DNA of 49,658 nucleotides, taken from an uncultured Eubacteriales bacterium (GTDB lineage: Bacteria; Bacillota; Clostridia; Peptostreptococcales; Anaerovoracaceae). Below are positions 34,134-41,591 of the stretch, in pieces (position 1 is the stretch's first letter; every line of letters begins with the position of its first letter). The translations under genes were made by a program, and so were the position numbers. A model generated the notes under the pieces. That model was not told the DNA's origin and searched no databases. It worked only from the letters and a program-made list of their open reading frames with translations. The DNA lies in assembly GCA_902796965.1 (NCBI GenBank), contig CADBRA010000023.1, positions 1 through 49,658 of the forward strand. The letters are read 5' to 3'.

Positions 34134-36053
34134 TTATTTCTTAGGTTTATGAGCGCTGAGCTGAGTCTTCTCAGCTTTGGTGGCTTCGGCTATCTTTCTG
34201 AGTTCAGGTTTTGAAACCTTGCCGTTCGTGAGGAGCGGGAACTCTTCGATATCCTTGCCCTTGCCTACAAACCAATAGTAAGTAGGGATCGACAGTGTAG
34301 GAATATTGCCGTCACACTGGTCTCTGATATCTTCTGCCGTGATGTCAGATCCCTCTGTTGTTCTGACAAATGCTCCTACTATCTCACCGTACTTGTAATC
34401 TTTTACACCGATAGCATATACTTCTTCCACACCCGGAATTGTAAGGATATATTTCTCTATATTTCCCGGACTGATATTTTCGCCGCTTCTTATGATAATA
34501 TCCTTAAGTCTATCACCGAGCCTGAGGTCTCCGTTTTCGTCAAGATATCCTGTATCGCCTGTTCTGAGCCATCCATCATCAGTAAATGTGGATTTCGTCT
34601 TCTCAGGATCTCCCAGATATCCGAGCATTACTCCATAGCCCTTTACACAGATTTCTCCCGGAGTTCCTTCAGGAACATCCTCGAGAGTGTCAGGATCTAT
34701 GAATTTTACTGAAACGCCCGGGCAGATCTGTCCGACTGTAGTTCCCTTGATTTCAGGAGTATCATCAGGTTTCGTTCCTGAAACGCAAGGAGCTGTTTCT
34801 GTAAGTCCATAGCAGACTATAAGGTGCTTTACGTGCATGATGTCTTCGATGTCGTGTACCATCTTTTCAGGACAAGGCGCACCTGCAGTGATGCCTTTGT
34901 CCATGCATTCAACATGGTATTTTTCAGGATTCTTTTTGAGCTCTTCTACAAAGCCGATGAACATCGTAGGAACGCCTGAAACAACCGTGCACTGTTCGCG
35001 CTCGATAGCAAGCAGGGAATCAGCCGGTTTGAATCTCCTTGCCAGCACAATAGGAATTCCGCGGTTTATAGCGGTAAGTCCGGATGCAACAGAGCCGAAC
35101 GTATGGAACAGCTGTATCTGCATCATCATCTTGTCTTTGTGTGTGAGTCCCATCATACCGCACATCGTATTTGAATTTTCAACGATATTAAGATGTGACA
35201 GCATGACACCCTTAGGGAATCCTGTGCTTCCGGATGTATAGATTACATATGCCAGATCATGAACGTCGATAGCATCCTGTGCGGCATTCAGATCATCGTC
35301 AGGAAGGCTCCTGCCTATCTCGACGGCCTTTTTGAAGTCAAATACTCCCGGATAGTCATATTCACCGTCAGCCCCGACAAGAATTACCTTCCTGATGAGC
35401 GGAGCTTTTGCGAGGTGAAGTTCACCGTACTTCTGAGTCTTGATTTCAGGATACATATCGTTCGCTGCCATATCGATATTCTCCGTCTTCTTGGCTCCTC
35501 TGTACAGAATAAACGTAGAAATCTGAGATCTTCTCACTAGTTCTTCCATTTTTTCCTGTTTTTCATACGGTGTAAATGCTATAACAACGCCGCCCGCTTT
35601 TGAAATACCATAGCATGCAATCATTGATTCTATGCCATTTGCCATCCACAGTCCGACGTGATCGCCTTTTTTCAATCCGACACTGAGCAGATATTTTGCA
35701 AACGCTCTTGCGTCTTCTTCAAATTCTTTATATGTTATTCTCCTGTCGCCCTCAAATGTGATGAGCGCTTCCTGATCAGGATACTCTTTTGCTGTCTCTG
35801 TAAGTACTTCGCCTACTGTAAGATCAAGAACTCTTTCTACATAAACAGGAATATCAGTATCCATTATTTTGAATGAATCCATATCTGTTCCCGACATAAG
35901 CTCTTGTTTTTTTGCGATTTCAGCGGCACCTTCGGTCATTTTATCTGTAGCGCCTTCAGGCTTTTCGATAAGAGATCCGTCGGCTGCCTTGAAACACCAT
36001 GTCATACCACCTGCAGTTATATAGACTTTTCTGAATGCATCGATGTTTTTCAT
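34134..36053 (-). CDS. AMP-dependent acyl-CoA ligase
   Basis: The 639-residue ANL-superfamily ligase activates a carboxylate with ATP and CoA. The AMP-binding motif is YVIYTSGSTGFPKGVMLSH. YGLTETAP is the A5 site, GWLRTGDTGYLDENGDLRLGDRLKDII carries the A7/A8 hinge, and NGKVSKPELR is the lysine motif near the C-terminus. An N-terminal extension of about 70 residues, with a GTDMDSF segment, is longer than in 4-coumarate-type ligases. The substrate is not evident: fatty, aryl or carnitine-like acids are all possible. I start at ATG 36053 behind TAGGAGGAAC. It is driven by a near-perfect sigma-A promoter and followed by a marR gene. Confidence 0.88.
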   Translation of the reverse strand: MKNIDAFRKVYITAGGMTWCFKAADGSLIEKPEGATDKMTEGAAEIAKKQELMSGTDMDSFKIMDTDIPVYVERVLDLTVGEVLTETAKEYPDQEALITFEGDRRITYKEFEEDARAFAKYLLSVGLKKGDHVGLWMANGIESMIACYGISKAGGVVIAFTPYEKQEKMEELVRRSQISTFILYRGAKKTENIDMAANDMYPEIKTQKYGELHLAKAPLIRKVILVGADGEYDYPGVFDFKKAVEIGRSLPDDDLNAAQDAIDVHDLAYVIYTSGSTGFPKGVMLSHLNIVENSNTMCGMMGLTHKDKMMMQIQLFHTFGSVASGLTAINRGIPIVLARRFKPADSLLAIEREQCTVVSGVPTMFIGFVEELKKNPEKYHVECMDKGITAGAPCPEKMVHDIEDIMHVKHLIVCYGLTETAPCVSGTKPDDTPEIKGTTVGQICPGVSVKFIDPDTLEDVPEGTPGEICVKGYGVMLGYLGDPEKTKSTFTDDGWLRTGDTGYLDENGDLRLGDRLKDIIIRSGENISPGNIEKYILTIPGVEEVYAIGVKDYKYGEIVGAFVRTTEGSDITAEDIRDQCDGNIPTLSIPTYYWFVGKGKDIEEFPLLTNGKVSKPELRKIAEATKAEKTQLSAHKPKK

Positions 36054-36152
36054 TTCTGTAGTTCCTCCTAAGGTACTTTCACGAGTCCGCCAGCAGCAGG
36101 TAAACATGCGCTGCTGAAGCCAATGCGGCTCAACCTATCAATCATCAGGTTA

Positions 36153-36181
36153 ATTATATGACGTATACTTTATATTGTCAA
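36153..36181 (-). promoter_or_regulatory. Sigma-A promoter of the ligase-marR operon
   Basis: TTGACA (36176-36181) and TATAAT (36153-36158) on the minus strand are exactly 17 bases apart, a consensus promoter about 100 bases before the ligase start. A promoter this strong fits control by repression, plausibly by the MarR encoded downstream. Confidence 0.92.
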
Positions 36182-36280
36182 TTATTTGCTTGAATATATT
36201 TTGCTTAAATACATTTTGGGAATTCTATTGTATGCAGGCGCATTAGTTGTCTTTCATTGAAATCCTGGCACAAACAAAAT

Positions 36281-36312
36281 ACCCTCCTCACTGGTTGTCC
36301 AGTGAAGAGGGT
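36281..36312 (-). terminator. Terminator of the molybdopterin-binding/YopX operon
   Basis: ACCCTC-c-TCACTGG pairs with CCAGTGA-a-GAGGGT around a TTGT loop, followed by ATTTTGTTTG on the minus strand. Confidence 0.75.
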
Positions 36313-36380
36313 ACATATCAAAAAAGGCACGGTTTTTTCTGCTGATATATAACAATTCAACAGAATATTATCTGAATGTA

Positions 36381-36593
36381 TTACTTCTGCTGAGGTTTTC
36401 TGAATGAACCGTAATCCGTCTTGATAGGATTAAGAGCAAATCCGTTCATCTCTCCGTCTACGATGTCGTTATCAACGATTTTGCCTCTGATGCAGACGGT
36501 GCGGCATCCTGACGGACAGAGCCCGCATCCTTTTCTGACTCCTACAGGAGGTTCATATCCGCGGTTTCCTGTTTCCTTAACTAATTTTCCCAT
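36381..36593 (-). CDS. Small CX2CX3CX3C protein
   Basis: The 70-residue protein has one cysteine cluster, CGLCPSGCRTVC (about residues 33-44), flanked by basic and proline-rich N-terminal sequence (TGNRGYEPPVGVRKG) and a charged C-terminus. The four cysteines could hold zinc or an Fe-S cluster. The start is ATG 36593 behind GGGGGAGG; the open frame runs 28 codons further but crosses the previous stop. It ends a four-gene operon led by a molybdopterin-binding protein. I do not recognise the family. A metal- or cofactor-handling helper is a guess from context. Confidence 0.6.
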   Translation of the reverse strand: MGKLVKETGNRGYEPPVGVRKGCGLCPSGCRTVCIRGKIVDNDIVDGEMNGFALNPIKTDYGSFRKPQQK

Positions 36594-36616
36594 TTCTTGC
36601 GCCTCCCCCGCTATTA

Positions 36617-37186
36617 TCAATAAGGCTGTGTGAAATCCGATTCCTCTTCGTAGGCCTCGTATATTACTCCTTCCCACGTACCTTTCATCTTTTCCTTGTT
36701 TTCCTCGTAAAGTTCCTCGACCGTATCAAACTCATCTGTATCACCGAGATAATACATATTTATCTTATTCTTTGTAATGCTCCACTTCTTCGTCTCCTGA
36801 TTGTATTTTACGGAAACGTCGTCCTCATCTTCAAGAAGATAAAATTCATCTATGCCGTATTTTTCATAATACTCTTTGAATGCGGCAGGATCGGGATCCT
36901 TTATCTTATGGTAAACTCTGTTGATTGCCATGATAAATTTCTGTCCGTCAGGTCTGTACGCCGAGAACACATGGCCTATCTGAACAAGTCTGAGTTCTTT
37001 TCCTGCCATTTCAAGCATATGCATTACTGCATTCTGTACCTCTATATAGAGCTGTCCATCAACCGTGAAGAACTGACCATTAAGTTCGAACATATCGTCT
37101 TCAAGATAAAAATCAACATAAAGATTGTCAAATTTAGCGACAGTTTCAGGATCATTTATATCGAGCGTTACTTCCAGGGAATCCAT
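36617..37186 (-). CDS. Acidic hypothetical protein
   Basis: The 189-residue, strongly acidic soluble protein is of unknown family. It has no membrane segment and no cysteine. The N-terminal half is beta-rich (LYVDFYLEDDMFELNGQFFTVDGQLYIEVQNAV), with repeated aromatic and acidic residues. The C-terminal half includes YLLEDEDDVSVKYNQETKKW and a charged EELYEENKEKMKG helix. The composition resembles its YopX-domain neighbour. It stops 23 bases before the small Cys-rich gene. It is probably co-expressed with the molybdopterin-binding protein. No function is proposed. Confidence 0.6.
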   Translation of the reverse strand: MDSLEVTLDINDPETVAKFDNLYVDFYLEDDMFELNGQFFTVDGQLYIEVQNAVMHMLEMAGKELRLVQIGHVFSAYRPDGQKFIMAINRVYHKIKDPDPAAFKEYYEKYGIDEFYLLEDEDDVSVKYNQETKKWSITKNKINMYYLGDTDEFDTVEELYEENKEKMKGTWEGVIYEAYEEESDFTQPY

Positions 37187-37274
37187 TTTATTCTTCCTTT
37201 CCTCCTCTTTTTTAATATTCCTTTTACTCTTCTTATATTTATTATACCTGAATTTCTATAATCCAATCCAGCAT

Positions 37275-38093
37275 TTATATCTGAGGAACAAGTTTAGGAT
37301 TTTCATAAATATTGCCTACAACTTCTGTCTGCGCTGCCGTCGAGCCTGCTCCAGGAATCAGCGTACCATCATTGCTCATGTAGATAAACTGGCCTATTTC
37401 CGCGCTCCAGATCACCTGCGCAACATCCTCTCCGTTATTCGTGGCAATGACATCGCCCTCGAAGATCTCTTTTCCGTTGAGATCTTTCCACCCTGTGTCC
37501 TGCATCGGTATAAGTTCCATAGGAGGATCATTCTTGATATCATAAATATAAAGCGCTCCGAATGAAAGATAAGCGTAGATCGACATCATCATGTCCTCCT
37601 CAGGATCCTTGAGTTCCTCAGGCTGATACATGATTTTTGCATCAGGATCCCATGCGCGGAAACGCAGTGTTCTTCTTCTGTCCTCAGGATCAGCATCGCC
37701 GTTTTCAAATATATTGCCCGCGATATGCATGGCATCTGACAGGTATTCACCTCCCTGCTCCACGCTGCCGTCATTGTACAAAAGCATAAATCCCGAAGTT
37801 TCTTCGTCCCAGATTACCTGACAGTATTTATCGTCGAGCTCAAGAATGTCGCCTTCATAAACCTCGTACTGCTCGTTATCATACCAGTTTGTACATTGCA
37901 TAGGAAGAAACTCAACAGGAGGATTGTGTTTCATATCCATGATTTTAAGGTCTCCGTCGACTATCTTGCCATAGATAGTTTTTGGAGCATTCTCATCAGC
38001 ATCAGGTTCTTCAAGCTGCTCAGGACTGTACATTTTCTTTTCTGCAGGATCCCATGCTCTGAATTTCCATTCTCTTGTATACTCGTCTGCCAT
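37275..38093 (-). CDS. Tandem YopX-like domain protein
   Basis: The 272-residue protein is built from two related halves. Each starts with FRAWDP, followed by MYSPEQL or MYQPEEL, an IYGKIVDGDL or IYAYLSFGAL strand pair, MQCTNWYDN or MQDTGWKDL, the EGDI or EGDV turn, CQVIWDEETSGF or AQVIWSAEIGQF, and a closing IAGNIFEN or VVGNIYEN. This is the YopX pattern known mainly from phages, where it is single and of unknown function. Here it is chromosomal, duplicated and acidic. It follows the molybdopterin-binding gene by 46 bases. A binding module role (protein or nucleic acid) is conceivable but not shown. Confidence 0.72.
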   Translation of the reverse strand: MADEYTREWKFRAWDPAEKKMYSPEQLEEPDADENAPKTIYGKIVDGDLKIMDMKHNPPVEFLPMQCTNWYDNEQYEVYEGDILELDDKYCQVIWDEETSGFMLLYNDGSVEQGGEYLSDAMHIAGNIFENGDADPEDRRRTLRFRAWDPDAKIMYQPEELKDPEEDMMMSIYAYLSFGALYIYDIKNDPPMELIPMQDTGWKDLNGKEIFEGDVIATNNGEDVAQVIWSAEIGQFIYMSNDGTLIPGAGSTAAQTEVVGNIYENPKLVPQI

Positions 38094-38139
38094 TTTTACA
38101 CCTCTGAATAATTTCCTATACTAACCCACATTAAATGAG

Positions 38140-39150
38140 CTATTTCTTAAGTTCATATCTTTCGTTGTTCATGATAAGCCCGCCTACTCCCATCTTTACG
38201 ATGTCTTCGCGTTTTATCTCTACATCGGCAAAGACATAAGGCAGCATTTTATCAAACATCGTATTTTTGAAATACATTCCCGCAGCCGGAACGCCAAGTA
38301 CGGGAACGTTTTCGAGATAAGCCACGAGGAACATAGCTCCCGGAAGAACCGGCGAGCCCTGCTTTACAATTCTCGCGCCGGTTGCCCTTATAGCTCCTGG
38401 CGTCTTGTCATCAGGATCAACTGACATGCCTCCTGTAGCGATTATAACCTCAGCGCCGCGGTCACGCATTTCTATTATCTTGTCTCTTATCTGATCAAGA
38501 TCATCAGGCGCGAAATCCATGCCGATTATCTCCCCGCCGTATTCATTTATCTTTGCGGAGAGAACGGGCCCGAAAGCATCGTCTATCCTTTTGCTGAATA
38601 CTTCACTTCCAGTGATAACACATCCTACCTTCTTGCTTACAAAAGGCCTGACTGAAACAACGTCTCCCGATGCCTCACATATGCTTTCAACTGCATCAAC
38701 ATCCTCTTCCTTTACTACGAGAGGAACGACCTTTGTGGCAGCAACCATCTGGTCTTTTTCAACGACGCTGCCGTTCGGAATAGTCGCGCAGATAGAATTT
38801 TCCAGATCATTGATGCTGTACACAGCTTCTTCGTCAAGGCATAACATTCCTCTGCAGTCGGCAAAAATATTAACCCTGCTCTGAGACGGCGGCTTCACAT
38901 ATGTATGTGTGCCGTGAATAGCCTCACCAAGCCTTATGCCGGCGTCGTCCTCATGGACATCATCGTCATCGAGCGAAAGCACATATATATTGTATTTACC
39001 CACATCAAGAAGCTTATCAACATCGTCCGCATCTATTTTATGGCCTTTTTTGAACAGATTTCCCTTGAATTCACCTTGTACGATTCTCGCGATATCATGC
39101 GCAATAATCTGGCCTACTGCATCTTCGGTCCTGATAATCTTTGTCTTCAT
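38140..39150 (-). CDS. Molybdopterin-binding (MoCF/MogA-like) protein
   Basis: The 336-residue protein has a C-terminal MoCF domain (about 170-310) with VGCVITGSEVFSKRIDDAFGP, IIATGGMSVDPDDKTPGAI, and GSPVLPGAMFLVAYLENVPVLGVPAAG, the loops that hold molybdopterin in MoaB/MogA/MoeA. The N-terminal 160 residues include an acidic stretch (LDDDDVHEDDAG). Such stand-alone proteins often accompany Mo hydroxylases, where they are thought to help cofactor maturation or delivery. I start at ATG 39150 behind GGGAGGAAA. It is the first gene of an operon with a tandem YopX protein, an acidic unknown and a Cys-rich protein. The Mo hydroxylase operon lies 2.4 kb upstream. Confidence 0.82.
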   Translation of the reverse strand: MKTKIIRTEDAVGQIIAHDIARIVQGEFKGNLFKKGHKIDADDVDKLLDVGKYNIYVLSLDDDDVHEDDAGIRLGEAIHGTHTYVKPPSQSRVNIFADCRGMLCLDEEAVYSINDLENSICATIPNGSVVEKDQMVAATKVVPLVVKEEDVDAVESICEASGDVVSVRPFVSKKVGCVITGSEVFSKRIDDAFGPVLSAKINEYGGEIIGMDFAPDDLDQIRDKIIEMRDRGAEVIIATGGMSVDPDDKTPGAIRATGARIVKQGSPVLPGAMFLVAYLENVPVLGVPAAGMYFKNTMFDKMLPYVFADVEIKREDIVKMGVGGLIMNNERYELKK

Positions 39151-39561
39151 GTGGATTTCCTCCCGGTTGATATTTTCGATATATTTTAAACAACGCACGA
39201 AAAAAAGCCGCGTTTCGCGGACTCCGTCCGCAGAGCGGACAAAGCGCAAAATGCGCAATACATTGTTCAAGCAAACAAATATATTTTAAGATATTCAGAT
39301 ATAATTTTCAATATTCCCAGTATAATTTTGTTAATGAAATGACAAATATAATTCAGATTCAATCTCAGCTCTAAGAATGGTAATGGAAATAAAAGACAAA
39401 GAATCAAACTTTCTGTCAGTAAGAGCTCCCGCGTGAATCGTAAGCAGCCGAGTTCCGTCGCATAATCTGAATAATCCCTGACAGATTACTGTGATGATGA
39501 TTATGATAAAGGCAGCACACCGCTGCACATCTCTGCGCATGCATGATAAATGCAGAAAAAA
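39151..39561. other. Gap with dispersed palindrome
   Basis: The gap holds GCGGAC-TCC-GTCCGC-AGA-GCGGAC (39217-39240), the most extended member of a small palindrome family seen in several gaps of the window. No supported gene is seen; short frames here have no ribosome site. Confidence 0.4.
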
Positions 39562-39588
39562 ACTGCTGCATGAATACCATGCAGCAGT
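39562..39588 (-). terminator. Terminator of radical SAM gene
   Basis: ACTGCTGCATG pairs perfectly with CATGCAGCAGT around AATAC, followed by TTTTTTT on the minus strand. Confidence 0.92.
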
Positions 39589-39627
39589 CCGATTTATGCA
39601 TTCCAGTTCAGCGTGCCCTGCGGACAG

Positions 39628-40560
39628 TTATAAAGAAGCCGTCGCAGGAGTACTGCCATCTATGGAATGAACATTTTCGTCAACAATCTCGAGCCATTTG
39701 AGATCATATGGTTCGAACGTAACATTCCTGTACTTGTCTACATCGAGGACAGTTCCGTCCCAGTCTCCGTGAATTTCACCTGTCTGTTTTATGAGAATAT
39801 CATAAAGAATATCATAAGTTACGCCGTCATCACCCTTTTCAACAATCGTCGAATACGGCAACGTCTTGTGATATGTGACTTCAAGATCTTTGTATCTGTA
39901 ATGGAATCCACAGCGCATGCGGCACCCGTCGAGGCCTGTATAATCGCAGAATTCGCAAAGATCATGATAAATCTTGTCGTGCTCTCTGTCATACAGATTT
40001 TCAGGAGTCGTATCAGTATAATCAAATCTGAACTGGATCGGAATCCCATATTTATTGAATCTGTCGAGATAAGCTGTGAGCCTTTCGCGAGGATAGCTCT
40101 TGTAAAGAACGCAGTTGATCCTTACAGGAACAGGAATGCGTGCAATCAGCTCATCCGGAGACTCCTCAACATATTTGACGAGGTGCCGCGAAATATTGAT
40201 GCATGTGATCTTGTCCTTGTTATGCTCGCAGAAATCGATCATATCCTGTGGCGTCCTGTCAGCAAACACAGGGAATGTCGTGTTGATGAAAAGTCTGTGA
40301 GTAGCGGGGATCTGATCGATCATGCGCTGAAGCGAATCGAGATTCGAGAACGGCTCTCCTCCAGTAAATACAAAATCGCATTTCGGTGTGATTTCATCCA
40401 TCGTGTGAATGCTTTCGATGATTTTTTCTTCGCTGAAACCGGTCATATCGCCGTATTCTTCCTTATTTATGCAAAAAGGACAGTTATTTTTGCAGTCATA
40501 AGGAACGAATATAGTTACTGTCGCACCGCCCTCACGAGTTTTATAAGGGTTATTGCTCAT
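39628..40560 (-). CDS. Radical SAM protein with auxiliary cysteine motif
   Basis: The 310-residue radical SAM enzyme has the cluster motif CKNNCPFC (CX3CX2C) near residue 23 and the GGEP SAM-binding motif in FVFTGGEPFSN. A second cysteine set, CEFCDYTGLDGCRMRC (CX2CX7CX3C), lies near 203-218 and could bind an auxiliary Fe-S cluster as in SPASM-type enzymes or bind zinc. ILIKQTGEIHGDWDG near the end resembles the KxDG region of MoaA-like proteins. The substrate is unknown. The location, between a Mo hydroxylase operon and a molybdopterin-binding gene, hints at a cofactor or peptide maturation role. The start is ATG 40560 behind GGAGG. It has its own promoter and terminator. Confidence 0.8.
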   Translation of the reverse strand: MSNNPYKTREGGATVTIFVPYDCKNNCPFCINKEEYGDMTGFSEEKIIESIHTMDEITPKCDFVFTGGEPFSNLDSLQRMIDQIPATHRLFINTTFPVFADRTPQDMIDFCEHNKDKITCINISRHLVKYVEESPDELIARIPVPVRINCVLYKSYPRERLTAYLDRFNKYGIPIQFRFDYTDTTPENLYDREHDKIYHDLCEFCDYTGLDGCRMRCGFHYRYKDLEVTYHKTLPYSTIVEKGDDGVTYDILYDILIKQTGEIHGDWDGTVLDVDKYRNVTFEPYDLKWLEIVDENVHSIDGSTPATASL

Positions 40561-40620
40561 CTGCGTAAATCCTCCAATATATATTACATTTAATAGTGTA
40601 CTAAATTTCATACAGATAAA

Positions 40621-40649
40621 ATGATACCCAAATTGCAAAGTAAAGTCAA
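40621..40649 (-). promoter_or_regulatory. Sigma-A promoter of radical SAM gene
   Basis: TTGACT (40644-40649) and TATCAT (40621-40626) on the minus strand are 17 bases apart, about 60 bases before the start codon. Confidence 0.75.
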
Positions 40650-40891
40650 TGTTTACAGCAACTAAAGAAATATTTAACAAATACCATCAGAAAAAACATC
40701 CCAAGATTTTTCTAATTTAAATTGAAAAAATTGAAATTTCAACGATTCGTCAAATGTCGGAAAGAAATAAAAAATATATTATGACCCGAAAAAACAATTT
40801 ACAATTATTTGTAATTTTTTATCAATAGCATATTGAGAAAGAATTAACACAATTAAAAAAGTGATAAAACCGAGCTGTAATTGATAAATAA

Positions 40892-41033
40892 TTAACGTTT
40901 TAATGTCAAAAAAGCAGTGATACTCATACTATCCTCCTGCAGATCACACTGCCCGACGGGATGCACATAGCTCAATCCTGCGAGGGACACAGTTTCGTTC
41001 ACAGGCTGATTATATAATTACCAATACATCCCG
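40892..41033 (-). promoter_or_regulatory. Structured leader with 11-codon reading frame
   Basis: On the minus strand CGGGATG (41033-41027) can pair with CATCCCG (40963-40957), enclosing a CCTG...CAGG arm (41005-41002 with 40980-40977). A GCAG-tgtgat-CTGC hairpin follows (40952-40939), and directly after it come AGGAGG (40938-40933) and ATG at 40927-40925. The frame codes for MSITAFLTLKR and stops at 40892. A closing stem, an inner arm and a hairpin next to the ribosome site resemble a riboswitch or attenuator leader. No known class was recognised, and no long gene follows directly; the radical SAM gene starts 332 bases on, with its own promoter between. Confidence 0.4.
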
Positions 41034-41524
41034 GTCTTAGGAGACGGTATATATTTTGCACATAACCTTTGATATGCAGCCCTATATATCATTTATTGAA
41101 GAACTGCTGGTATTCATAATGCAGGCAGCTTACGATATCAGCGTTTTAGAGACTTGTTCTTGTCCATGAATTCATTATACGAACCTATGGCACAGCAGCT
41201 GACTCTTTATAATCCCATTGATACAGCAATGGACCTTACAATGATAATTGGTAAAAAATTAACATCGAAAGAAATAGATTGCCGCTTATGCGTATGCCGT
41301 CACCTAACTTCTCCGCTCCTTTATTAAAGAAGAGAAATTTCAGTTATCAGCGTAATGGAATAAGAGAAAATTACATAAAGGGTTTTTATAATAATTCAAT
41401 ACCGATGCCGCACACACGATAATGAAAACTGCTGTTGTTCTATGCAAGGCTTTTAGACTGCGATGGTACAAGGCAGAAAAATGAAAATCAATACCATACT
41501 ATAATCTGTTTATTGATATGAAAA
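41034..41524. other. Remaining AT-rich gap before Mo hydroxylase terminator
   Basis: No supported gene is seen. A plus-strand frame from ATG 41166 to TAA 41327 (53 codons, MNSLYEPMAQQLTLYNP...) has no ribosome site and would be the only plus-strand protein gene, so I do not call it. Confidence 0.4.
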
Positions 41525-41551
41525 AGCGCAGCGGCATAACACCGCTGCGCT
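41525..41551 (-). terminator. Terminator of Mo hydroxylase operon
   Basis: AGCGCAGCGG pairs perfectly with CCGCTGCGCT around a 7-base loop, followed by TTTTT on the minus strand. Confidence 0.93.
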
Positions 41552-41591
41552 CCGCTTAAACAGAGACAAGACTCTGTTTCAAACCAATATA

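Noticed and set aside
39331-39601. Minus-strand frames of 61-69 codons after the molybdopterin-binding gene's leader
   Set aside because: They overlap the radical SAM terminator hairpin, contain runs of Ile and His codons from repetitive DNA, and have no ribosome site.
39667-40593. 308-codon plus-strand frame opposite the radical SAM gene
   Set aside because: It mirrors the radical SAM gene almost end to end, has no ribosome site, and its translation looks like antisense. The minus frame has all radical SAM motifs.
41166-41327. Plus-strand 53-codon frame MNSLYEPMAQQ...
   Set aside because: It has no ribosome site or promoter, and would be the only plus-strand protein gene in the window; probably chance.
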